Below, in pieces: positions 56,115-64,000 of a stretch of 64,000 nucleotides of DNA. Position numbers and translations under genes: made by a program. The notes under the pieces are model-generated. The model was not told where the DNA came from, did not search any database, and worked only from the letters and a program-made list of their open reading frames with translations. Source of the stretch: Algibacillus agarilyticus (lineage in GTDB: Bacteria > Pseudomonadota > Gammaproteobacteria > Enterobacterales > Alteromonadaceae). The DNA is taken from positions 276,634 through 340,633 of the forward strand of contig NZ_QMED01000002.1 in the NCBI RefSeq assembly GCF_003286125.1. The letters are read 5' to 3'. How positions within the stretch are numbered: the stretch's first letter is position 1; every line of letters begins with the position of its first letter.

Positions 56115-58034
56115 CTATAGAACAAGACGACGTAAATCAGTTAAGTTTGCCGCAACTTCTGTTGAGAAGCGCGCGCCTACTGCACCATCAATTACACGAT
56201 GATCGTAAGATAAGCTTAACGGACACATTAAGCGTGGAGCAAAGTCTGAACCATTCCACTTAGGCTTCATTTCCGCTTTAGAAACACCTAAAATACCGAC
56301 TTCTGGTGCATTAACGATTGGCGTAAATGCTGTACCACCAATACCACCTAAGCTAGATATCGTAAATGTGCCACCTTGCATATCAGCTGCTTTTAACTTG
56401 CCGTCACGTGCTTTCTTAGACGTTTCAATAAGTTCAAGCGAAAGCTGTTCAATACCTTTCTTGTTTACATCTTTAATAACAGGAACAACTAAACCACCCG
56501 GTGTTTCAACTGCAATACCAATGTTGATAAACTTCTTCAGGATCAAGCTTTCGCCATCTTCTGATAATGAAGAGTTAAACGTAGGGTATTTTTCTAACGC
56601 TTTAGCAACGGCCTTCATAACAAACACCAATGGCGTAATTTTTAAGCCTGATTTGATTTTTGCATGGTAAGCATTTTGTTCTTTACGAAAGTTTTCGATA
56701 TCCGTAATGTCGGCTTCATCAAACTGTGTAACGTGTGGGATAGTTGCCCAGTTACGATGTAAAAATGGACCTGAAATTTTCTGAATACGTGTTAATGGCT
56801 GTTCTTCAATTTCACCAAACTTACTAAAGTCGATAGGCTTAACCGGAACAATTTGTAATACATTGTCACCAACAACAGCCGAAGCACCTGCAGGTGCTTT
56901 AGGCTTAGCAAGCTCAGCTTTAACGTAATTTTGCACATCTTCTTTAACGATGCGACCTTTACGACCACTTGCAGGAACCAACGTTAAGTCAACACCAAAC
57001 TCACGAGCAATACGACGTACAGAAGGAGAAGCATGAACATTCTTACCTGCTGGAGCCGTTGTTACCGGTACGGGTGCAGCTTTAGGTGGCATACCGGCAG
57101 CTGGAGCGGGAGAAGCGGCCGGTGCAGGCGCGGCAGATGCGACTGGAGCGGGCGCAGGTGCAGCACTCTTAGTTTCAACAACAACGATTAATGAACCTTC
57201 AGAAACTTTGTCGCCTGTAGCAACTTTAATTTCTTTAACCGTACCAGCGAAAGGAGCAGGCACATCCATGGTTGCTTTATCAGTTTCAAGTGTCACTAAG
57301 CCCGTTTCAGCTTCAACTTCATCGCCAACAGCAACCAATATTTCGATAACTTCAACATCAGTGTCACCGCCAATATCAGGTACTGCAACGTCTTTAACTT
57401 CACTAACAGCTGCAGCGGGGGCAGGTGCGGCAGCTTCTGGTGCAGGTGCAGCGAGAGTCGTTTCTGCAGGGGCAGATGCACCTTCAACTTCTAAAACCAG
57501 TACCGCTGTACCTTCAGATGCTTTATCACCCACCGCAATGCTTAATGATTTAACAATGCCATTAGCTGGGCATGGAACATCCATGGTTGCTTTATCTGTT
57601 TCAAGTGTAATTAAGCCATCTTCAGCTGCAACAGTATCGCCCACTGCAACTAATACTTCGATAACTTCAACATCAGTATCTCCGCCAATATCAGGCACAG
57701 TAACTTCAATTGTTGAACTTGATGATGCTGCAGGCGCTGGAGCAGCTTCTGCAACAGGCGCAGCCGGAGCCGGCTCTTCAGCAGGAGCGTCAGCTGCACT
57801 TGCATCTTCTACCGTTACGATTAAAGTGCCTTCAGACACTTTATCGCCAACGGCAACTTTAATTTCTTTTACGGTACCCGCAAAAGGAGCAGGAATATCC
57901 ATTGAAGCTTTGTCAGTTTCAACGGTTAATAAAGCATCTTCTACCTCTACAGTGTCGCCAGCAGCAACACATAGTTCGATAATTTCAACTTCTTCGCCAC
58001 CTACATCAGGTACTAAAATTTCTTTAATTGCCAT
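56115..58034 (-). CDS. aceF: Pyruvate dehydrogenase complex E2, dihydrolipoamide acetyltransferase
   Basis: E2 forms the core of the complex and transfers the acetyl group to CoA. 639 residues. Three tandem lipoyl domains carry the lipoyl lysines Lys42, Lys148 and Lys253 (each in ETDKA-S/T-MD), joined by Ala/Pro-rich linkers. A peripheral subunit-binding domain follows at ~330-370 ([16 protein letters not shown]), and the catalytic domain ends with [15 protein letters not shown]. It starts 15 bases after aceE. Confidence 0.97.
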   Translation of the reverse strand: MAIKEILVPDVGGEEVEIIELCVAAGDTVEVEDALLTVETDKASMDIPAPFAGTVKEIKVAVGDKVSEGTLIVTVEDASAADAPAEEPAPAAPVAEAAPAPAASSSSTIEVTVPDIGGDTDVEVIEVLVAVGDTVAAEDGLITLETDKATMDVPCPANGIVKSLSIAVGDKASEGTAVLVLEVEGASAPAETTLAAPAPEAAAPAPAAAVSEVKDVAVPDIGGDTDVEVIEILVAVGDEVEAETGLVTLETDKATMDVPAPFAGTVKEIKVATGDKVSEGSLIVVVETKSAAPAPAPVASAAPAPAASPAPAAGMPPKAAPVPVTTAPAGKNVHASPSVRRIAREFGVDLTLVPASGRKGRIVKEDVQNYVKAELAKPKAPAGASAVVGDNVLQIVPVKPIDFSKFGEIEEQPLTRIQKISGPFLHRNWATIPHVTQFDEADITDIENFRKEQNAYHAKIKSGLKITPLVFVMKAVAKALEKYPTFNSSLSEDGESLILKKFINIGIAVETPGGLVVPVIKDVNKKGIEQLSLELIETSKKARDGKLKAADMQGGTFTISSLGGIGGTAFTPIVNAPEVGILGVSKAEMKPKWNGSDFAPRLMCPLSLSYDHRVIDGAVGARFSTEVAANLTDLRRLVL

Positions 58035-58049
58035 CGTTACTATCCCCTA

Positions 58050-60719
58050 TTAAGCGTAAAGTGGGTTAAGTTTATCAGCGTCGATATTGAATTTAGCAAT
58101 TGCTTCAGCAACAACTTTCTTCTCAATCTCACCGCGCTTAGCAAGCTCATATAACGAAGCAACAACAATGTAATGCTCATTAACTTCAAAATGAATGCGT
58201 AAGTTATCACGGCTATCTGAACGGCCAAAACCATCTGTACCTAATACACGGTAGTCAGTTGGTACAAAACCACGAATTTGGTCAGCGTATTGTTTCATGT
58301 AATCAGTTACAGCAACAACAGGACCTTCTGAATCTTTAAGTAACTCAGTTACATAAGGTACTTTTTCAGCCGCTTCAGGGTGAAGCATGTTGTAACGCTC
58401 ACAGTCTAAACCGTCACGTGCTAATTCATTGAAAGACGTTGCAGAGTATACGTCTGAGCTAATACCGTAATCGTTAGCTAATATTTGAGCTGCGGCACGA
58501 GCTCGTTCTAAAATAACACCAGAAGATAATAAGTTAACGTTGGCAGTTGGTTTTTTAGCCGCAACAGTTTCTAACTTATACATACCTTTTTTGATGCCTT
58601 CTTCAACATCGGCTGGCATTTCTGGTTGAACGTAGTTTTCGTTCATTACGGTTAGGTAATAGAAAACATTTTCGTTATCTTGGTACATACGCTTGATACC
58701 GTCTTGAACGATAACCGCAATTTCATAACCGTAAGTTGGGTCATAAGTAATACAGTTAGGCACCGTACCAAAGTGAAGATGTGAATGACCATCTTCATGT
58801 TGTAAACCTTCACCATTTAGTGTTGTTCGACCCGCAGTACCACCAATTAAGAAACCACGTGCTTGTAAGTCACCAGCTGCCCAAACTAAATCACCAACAC
58901 GTTGGAAACCAAACATTGAGTAGTAAATGTAGAATGGAATCATAGGTAAATCAGAATGCGAGTATGATGTCGCGGCTGAAACCCAAGATGACATTGCACC
59001 TAATTCATTGATACCTTCTTGCAATACCTGACCTTTTTGGTCTTCACGGTAATATGCAACTTGGTCAGCATCTTGAGGTGTATATTTTTGGCCTTCGTGA
59101 GCATATATACCCACTTGACGGAATAAACCTTCCATACCAAACGTACGTGCTTCATCAGGAATAATTGGAACGATATTTTTACCGATCTTCTTATCTTTTA
59201 ATAATGCCGTTAATACACGTACAAACGCCATAGTTGTTGAAATTTCACGACCTTTAGAGCCCGCAGTCGTCGCTTTAAAAGCTTCCATTTGCGGTACTTC
59301 TAACTCAACCGTCGAGTTTTCAAGACGCTTAGGCATTGTTCCACCTAATGACTCACGACGTTTCATCATGTACTTGTATTCAGCACTGTTTTCAGGGAAA
59401 CGGTAATAAGGTAAGTTTGCCAAATCTTCATCAGCAACCGGTACATTAAAGCGATCACGCATATGGCGAATTGCATCAAGGTCCATTTTCTTAACACCGT
59501 GAGCGATGTTTTTACCTTCAGCCGCATCACCCATACCATAACCTTTAACCGTTTTGGCTAAGATAACACTTGGACGACCTTTAGTTGCTTTTGCTTTTGC
59601 ATAAGCAGCGTAAACTTTAACTGGATCATGACCGCCACGGTTTAAGCGCCAAATGTCTTCATCAGACATATTCGCAACCATTTCTTTTAATTCAGGGTAT
59701 TTACCAAAGAAATGCTCACGCGTAAACGCACCACCTTTAGCTTTAAAGTTTTGGTATTCACCATCAACCGTTTCGTCCATTAATTGCTGTAATAAGCCGT
59801 CATGATCTTTTTGGAATAATGGATCCCAGTAGCGACCCCAAACAACTTTAGTCACATCCCAACCAGCACCACGGAACGTGCCTTCTAATTCTTGGATGAT
59901 TTTGCCATTACCACGAACAGGACCATCAAGACGTTGTAAGTTACAGTTAACGATAAAGACTAAGTTATCTAATTCTTCACGTGAAGCTAAGCCGATAGCA
60001 CCTAATGATTCTGGCTCATCGATTTCACCATCACCTAAGTAACAATAAACGGTTTGCTCTGAACAATCTTTTAAACCACGGTCAGTTAAATATTTCAAGA
60101 AGCGAGCCATGTATATCGCTTGCATTGGACCTAAGCCCATAGAAACCGTCGGGAACTGCCAATATTCAGGCATCAATTTAGGATGTGGGTATGAAGATAA
60201 ACCATCAGCAAATGCTTCTTGACGGAAGTTATCTAATTGCTCTTCAGTAAAACGACCTTCAACAAAAGAACGAGCATAAATACCAGGAGAAATATGGCCT
60301 TGGAAATAAACTAAATCGCCACCGTCTTTATCGTTTGGTGCTCTGAAGAAGTGATTGAAAGCAACATCGTATAACATAGCAGACGATTGGAAGCTTGAAA
60401 TATGACCACCAAGCTCAAGATCTTTCTTAGAAGCACGAACAACCATCATCATGGCATTCCAGCGAATTACAGCACGAATACGTGCTTCTAATTCACGGTC
60501 ACCCGGCATTGCAGGCTCTTGACCAGTAGGGATAGTGTTGCAATATGCGGTAGTCGCATCAAATGGTAAGTGTGTACCATTACGACGCGATGTTTCGATC
60601 ATTTGCTCAATTAGGTAATGAGCACGATCTGGGCCTTCATTTTCTAAGACTGACTCAATTGACTCAATCCAGTCATTAGTCTCTAGCGGATCTACATCAT
60701 TCTTAAGGATGTCTGACAT
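58050..60719 (-). CDS. aceE: Pyruvate dehydrogenase E1 component (homodimeric)
   Basis: E1 decarboxylates pyruvate with thiamine diphosphate and acetylates the lipoyl groups of AceF. 889 residues, the size of the homodimeric gammaproteobacterial type. Seen are the N-terminal NDWIESIESVLENEGPDRAH, the thiamine-diphosphate motif GDGEIDEPES...NLVFIVNCN, and the C-terminal half with TNGEGLQHEDGHS-like LNGEGLQHEDGHSHLHFGTV. It is first after pdhR, with 136 bp between, and is co-directional with aceF and lpdA. Confidence 0.97.
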   Translation of the reverse strand: MSDILKNDVDPLETNDWIESIESVLENEGPDRAHYLIEQMIETSRRNGTHLPFDATTAYCNTIPTGQEPAMPGDRELEARIRAVIRWNAMMMVVRASKKDLELGGHISSFQSSAMLYDVAFNHFFRAPNDKDGGDLVYFQGHISPGIYARSFVEGRFTEEQLDNFRQEAFADGLSSYPHPKLMPEYWQFPTVSMGLGPMQAIYMARFLKYLTDRGLKDCSEQTVYCYLGDGEIDEPESLGAIGLASREELDNLVFIVNCNLQRLDGPVRGNGKIIQELEGTFRGAGWDVTKVVWGRYWDPLFQKDHDGLLQQLMDETVDGEYQNFKAKGGAFTREHFFGKYPELKEMVANMSDEDIWRLNRGGHDPVKVYAAYAKAKATKGRPSVILAKTVKGYGMGDAAEGKNIAHGVKKMDLDAIRHMRDRFNVPVADEDLANLPYYRFPENSAEYKYMMKRRESLGGTMPKRLENSTVELEVPQMEAFKATTAGSKGREISTTMAFVRVLTALLKDKKIGKNIVPIIPDEARTFGMEGLFRQVGIYAHEGQKYTPQDADQVAYYREDQKGQVLQEGINELGAMSSWVSAATSYSHSDLPMIPFYIYYSMFGFQRVGDLVWAAGDLQARGFLIGGTAGRTTLNGEGLQHEDGHSHLHFGTVPNCITYDPTYGYEIAVIVQDGIKRMYQDNENVFYYLTVMNENYVQPEMPADVEEGIKKGMYKLETVAAKKPTANVNLLSSGVILERARAAAQILANDYGISSDVYSATSFNELARDGLDCERYNMLHPEAAEKVPYVTELLKDSEGPVVAVTDYMKQYADQIRGFVPTDYRVLGTDGFGRSDSRDNLRIHFEVNEHYIVVASLYELAKRGEIEKKVVAEAIAKFNIDADKLNPLYA

Positions 60720-60855
60720 CAGGTGTTCCTTATTGTTATATGTTTATTACTTACAAGCCATAAAAACAAAATGCAACAATGCAACTCACTCATAAAAATG
60801 TGAATCACTATTGCTGCCTACGTCATGCTTATTGACTAAGTGTTAAAAATACAAA

Positions 60856-61617
60856 CTACTTAACGTTTTGCTGCAAACGCCTTAATACTCGTTGATTTCG
60901 ATTATCTTCAGCGCCTAATTGCAACAGGGTTTCTTCGATAAAAGCTAAATGATGATGCGAAGCATTACGGGCCTGTATTGGGTTACCCGAAATGATAGCA
61001 TTCATCATAGATTCTCTATCTTCATTCACTTGTCGAGCTATATCTGGCTTCGACTTTAAAATTCGGTAATTGCGTTCAATGCTTTGTTTTAACAACGAAG
61101 ACATTGCATTCACTAAATGTGAAATAACTAAATTATGCGATGCTTCTGCAATCGCAAGAAAAAATTCATAAATGGCTTCAACCTGATCCGTCTCCATGCT
61201 GTCGTTGCACGAGATAATGTCTTCGAAACTCAGTTTAATACGTTCAAAATCGGCTTCAGTTCCACGTAAAGCAGCATAGTAGGCACCAATTCCTTCTAAT
61301 GCGTGGCGGAATTCAAGTAAATCAAACTGCGATTCAGGGTTGGATAAAATAAGATCAAATAATGGTTCTGAGATACTGCTTTGTAGTTGCTGATTAACAA
61401 ATGTTCCACCACCTTGGCGGCGAGTCACTAGACCTTTGGCTTCCAATTTTTGTATCGCTTCACGTAAAGAAGGACGCGATACATCAAACTGCACAGCAAG
61501 CTCACGCTCAGGCGGTAATTTTTGTCCAGGCAATAAACTGCCTTCTAAAATCATAGCCTCGAGTTGCTTTAATATAACATCTGCTAGCTTAGGTTGTTTA
61601 ACCCTTTGAAAACTCAA
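60856..61617 (-). CDS. pdhR: Pyruvate-sensing repressor of the pyruvate dehydrogenase operon (GntR family)
   Basis: PdhR represses pdhR-aceEF-lpd and is released by pyruvate. 253 residues with a GntR-type winged helix (~5-75: GQKLPPERELAVQFDVSRPS, then LREAIQKLEAKGLV) and an FCD effector domain. The start codon is TTG at 61617; the product MSFQRVKQPKLADV aligns well with the E. coli N-terminus and no ATG is available. A PdhR-type operator lies 31 bp upstream. Confidence 0.94.
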   Translation of the reverse strand: MSFQRVKQPKLADVILKQLEAMILEGSLLPGQKLPPERELAVQFDVSRPSLREAIQKLEAKGLVTRRQGGGTFVNQQLQSSISEPLFDLILSNPESQFDLLEFRHALEGIGAYYAALRGTEADFERIKLSFEDIISCNDSMETDQVEAIYEFFLAIAEASHNLVISHLVNAMSSLLKQSIERNYRILKSKPDIARQVNEDRESMMNAIISGNPIQARNASHHHLAFIEETLLQLGAEDNRNQRVLRRLQQNVK

Positions 61618-61647
61618 TCTTTTATCAACTTCTTAAATTTTACGGTT

Positions 61648-61664
61648 AATTGGTCTTACCATTC
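61648..61664. promoter_or_regulatory. PdhR operator upstream of pdhR
   Basis: AATTGGTCTTACCATTC matches the known PdhR box AATTGGTnnnACCAATT except in the last few bases of the right half. Its position just upstream of pdhR fits autoregulation of the whole ace operon by pyruvate. Confidence 0.75.
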
Positions 61665-61911
61665 AGTGGCAATACTATAGCAATTTTTTTAATCGATTCC
61701 AATTATTCAGCCTGCAGATCCGATGATCGTTTTATGAACATTTCTATAAAAAAAACAATTTTAGCTATATAAAATAAATTAAGAATGGGATTTCCTATAC
61801 TGGGTATACATCATTGCTGAGACTGCAATACAAAAAATAGGTTAGGAGCATACCTTTAATAAGGCAAATAAGAGCAGCAAGAATTTAATTAAACAACGCC
61901 TACACCGCACA

Positions 61912-62820
61912 TTAAAACAAACTCGTTTGCTGCACGGATTGCTCGATTCCTGCATTTAAAACGATTCGCTTTTTAAAAGGCCGATAACCCAATGTCTCGG
62001 TTAATAACGTGAGCCAAAGTTCAGCTAAATCATGGATACCCACATTATTGGCGGTATGAATGAATAAATACGGTTGTTTTCCTTCGGTAAGCCATTGCTT
62101 AAAATAAGGTAGCCAAGACTTTATAAACTCAACATTATCTTTTAACACCATACGACCAACATATCGTACGATCGGGTTATGACCCGTAGCTAAAATATGC
62201 ACCGGAAACTTAGGCTTTTTTAACTGTGCATCTTTAATGGCGGCATAAGCGGGATCAGTTTTATCAACTTTATCACTGTGTACGGGCCGCGTATCCATCA
62301 TGACACGATCGACTTCATGCTCGATTAATAATCGATTAAGCAATTGCTCACTTTGGCCTTTGTTATAAAAATCGTTATGTCTAACCTCAACCGCTAAAGG
62401 TAAAGTGGCTGCGTATTGTTCAAGGAGCAAACGAAGACCATTAAGTTGCTGAAAAGAAAAATGCGGAGGCAATTGCAACATCAATCGGCCTAACTTATTT
62501 TGTTCAGTCAAAGGCTTTAATGTTGTCGTAAAACGGTCAAATGCTTGTAAGCCTTTTATAAGGCCTAGCTCATGGGTAATAAAACGCGGTACTTTAAAGC
62601 AGAATTTAAAAGGCGCTTCAACTTTCTGTGACCAATCAACTATTTTTTCAATACTCGGTTCAGCATAAAAAGTCATATTTCCTTCAACGCTAGAATAGTA
62701 GCGGGCATATAAAGAGAGATATTCTTTACTGGGTGTTTTAGCTGGGAAAAAGTCAGGCTTCCAACTAGCATGGCCCCACATAGGCGCGCCTAACATTATC
62801 GGTAATTGAGTTGCAGACAC
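61912..62820 (-). CDS. YecE/DUF72 family protein
   Basis: 302 residues with a TIM-barrel-like pattern of the DUF72 family: an N-terminal YYSSVEGNMTFYAEPS segment, FKFCFKVPRFITHE, LGRLMLQLPPHFSF, LAVEVRHNDFYN, and a C-terminal YLFIHTANN. The biochemical role of the family is not established to my knowledge. It is cytosolic with no signal peptide. It lies about 290 bp from pdhR and 33 bp from the M28 peptidase gene; both read leftward and may be co-transcribed. Confidence 0.88.
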   Translation of the reverse strand: MSATQLPIMLGAPMWGHASWKPDFFPAKTPSKEYLSLYARYYSSVEGNMTFYAEPSIEKIVDWSQKVEAPFKFCFKVPRFITHELGLIKGLQAFDRFTTTLKPLTEQNKLGRLMLQLPPHFSFQQLNGLRLLLEQYAATLPLAVEVRHNDFYNKGQSEQLLNRLLIEHEVDRVMMDTRPVHSDKVDKTDPAYAAIKDAQLKKPKFPVHILATGHNPIVRYVGRMVLKDNVEFIKSWLPYFKQWLTEGKQPYLFIHTANNVGIHDLAELWLTLLTETLGYRPFKKRIVLNAGIEQSVQQTSLF

Positions 62821-62853
62821 TGAATTATTTACCTTTAGGCATATTTTTAATTA

Positions 62854-63948
62854 TTATTTTAAAGTCTTATCAAGGTACTTAGCAAGCGCATTAACTTTAA
62901 TTAATACCGCTGAATATAATTTAAGATCAATATGTTGCCAAGTATCATTTTCGGTATGATACAAAGCGTGTGGAGCAACGCCCAGGTATAAATACGGGAT
63001 CCCCGCTTGATAAAAAGCATAATGATCACTCGCCATCAGCCAATTAATAGCAGTCGTTTGTTGGTAACGCTTACTCGCCCATTTTAATTCAAGCATTTCA
63101 TCGCGTGAGTGCGGTATGAATGATGTTGATTTATGCTTTGAGGTATTAGCAATAAAGCGATTTACAATAGATTTAATCGCAAAGTGCCGTTGTAAACCGT
63201 GTAAATACAATCGCTTTTTCCTTCCGACTTGCGCTAACATGTCTAAATTAAGATTCAATACAATTTTATTGGCATCAATAGGTAGAGAATTGACAAAAGC
63301 TTTCGCTCCATATAATCCTGCTTCTTCGGCATCCGTGGCAACAAAAATCCAACTCAAGCGGGGTGAAAATAACGTAAACGTATTAGCGACCTCTAACATA
63401 GCAACAACACCAGAAGCATTATCATCAGCCCCATTAAATATTCGATCGCCTTTAACACCTAGATGGTCATAATGAGCGGTAACAACAACATAATATTCGG
63501 GATGCACTTTACCTTTAATCGTACCAACAACATTATTACCCGCAGTTTGCTTAAATAAGTGCTCAACCGAAAATGGTCTAATAAAATTCGAATTTGCGTT
63601 TTTTACATCAAAATCTGTTTTTGCAGATAACTCAACATAAAAAGGCGATAAGCCTAATTGTGAAAATTGTGAATTAATATACAGGGCTGCGCGCTGTGCA
63701 CCTCGTGTTTGAGTTAAACGCCCAGCCATATTATCAGCAGATAAAATGTGTAATCGATTTAGCCAATGGGGTGATAACCGCGCAGCTATCTGAGTCTGCG
63801 TCTGTAGTGAAGGTGCTAACGATGATTGTGATAAAAAAGCAGGTGGAATGGCAACCACAGAAAAGAAAGCAGCATAAGAAAAATGGCTACTTAGTATAAG
63901 CAGCCATCCTAATAAGAAGACAATGAACTTGCCTGTTAATAGATTCAA
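62854..63948 (-). CDS. M28 family exported zinc aminopeptidase
   Basis: 364 residues with a signal peptide (hydrophobic 8-27, cleavage after SYA). The di-zinc ligands of M28 peptidases are all visible: His in TAHYDHLG, bridging Asp in GADDNASG, catalytic Glu-Glu in DAEEAGLYG, Asp in LNLDMLA, and His in LYHTENDTW. It is probably active in the periplasm or outside the cell in peptide use. The start is probably TTG 63948, because no ATG precedes the signal peptide; the region up to the window edge holds no other clear start. Confidence 0.87.
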   Translation of the reverse strand: MNLLTGKFIVFLLGWLLILSSHFSYAAFFSVVAIPPAFLSQSSLAPSLQTQTQIAARLSPHWLNRLHILSADNMAGRLTQTRGAQRAALYINSQFSQLGLSPFYVELSAKTDFDVKNANSNFIRPFSVEHLFKQTAGNNVVGTIKGKVHPEYYVVVTAHYDHLGVKGDRIFNGADDNASGVVAMLEVANTFTLFSPRLSWIFVATDAEEAGLYGAKAFVNSLPIDANKIVLNLNLDMLAQVGRKKRLYLHGLQRHFAIKSIVNRFIANTSKHKSTSFIPHSRDEMLELKWASKRYQQTTAINWLMASDHYAFYQAGIPYLYLGVAPHALYHTENDTWQHIDLKLYSAVLIKVNALAKYLDKTLK

Positions 63949-64000
63949 TACAATTAAGATAAATTAAAGATAAACTTTACCTTCACTTACAAGAACGGCT

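Noticed and set aside
57208-58053. A 281-residue ORF antisense to aceF
   Set aside because: Its Ala/Ser/Thr-rich repeated sequence is the mirror of the three lipoyl domains and Ala/Pro linkers of AceF; it is a codon-bias shadow.

Overview
The window is about 64 kb of a chromosome of moderately low GC from a gammaproteobacterium, most likely a marine member of the Alteromonadales. The basis is gene order and family content: pdhR-aceE-aceF-lpdA followed by acnB, glpE-glpG, nudE beside yrfG, ubiC-ubiA, rplU-rpmA-obgE, and a full gspC-N operon. The sequence alone does not fix the genus. Nearly all of it is housekeeping DNA. I see no prophage, CRISPR array, toxin-antitoxin module, tRNA or rRNA. 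The accessory component is a set of small non-coding inverted-repeat elements (MITE-like).

Layout. 0-5 kb: the tail of an unknown hydrophilic protein, a MITE, purU, a single-domain globin, and a three-gene unit (HAD acid-phosphatase-like protein, PCuAC copper chaperone, DUF2333 protein). 5-14 kb: the BarA hybrid kinase, then the assimilatory sulfite genes cysJ-cysI-cysH (overlapping), a terminator, a deleted MITE, and cysG, whose product makes the siroheme needed by CysI. 14-19 kb: a TIGR03899-type protein, a REC-DUF3369-GGDEF-EAL cyclic-di-GMP protein, and ubiC-ubiA of ubiquinone synthesis. 19-27 kb: a second full MITE, a FliL-like exported protein, glpE-glpG, an M16 lipoprotein protease, a YceI protein, cysQ-nudE, and divergent yrfG. 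27-39 kb: a complete type II secretion operon gspC to gspN on the minus strand, with a hairpin just after the major pseudopilin gene gspG. 39-45 kb: hslR-hslO, mdh, ispB, rplU-rpmA, obgE-folA. 45-51 kb: a MITE of a second family at the folA stop codon, a structured leader, and a 1636-residue MASE3 hybrid kinase. 51-62 kb: acnB, a third-family MITE, lpdA, aceF (three lipoyl domains), aceE and pdhR, with a PdhR box upstream of pdhR. 62-64 kb: a YecE/DUF72 protein and an M28 peptidase.

Points most worth a second look. (1) Three MITE families, all flanked by TA and mostly lying just after genes; two of them share a hairpin module centred on ATCCAT/ATGGAT, and one preserves the folA stop codon. 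(2) An AcnB of about 930 residues, unlike the enterobacterial AcnB, at the usual gammaproteobacterial acnB locus. (3) An acid-phosphatase-like HAD protein whose nucleophilic Asp is Asn. (4) Hairpins inside the gsp and ace operons that could set differential expression. I did not find a convincing new multi-gene system here.
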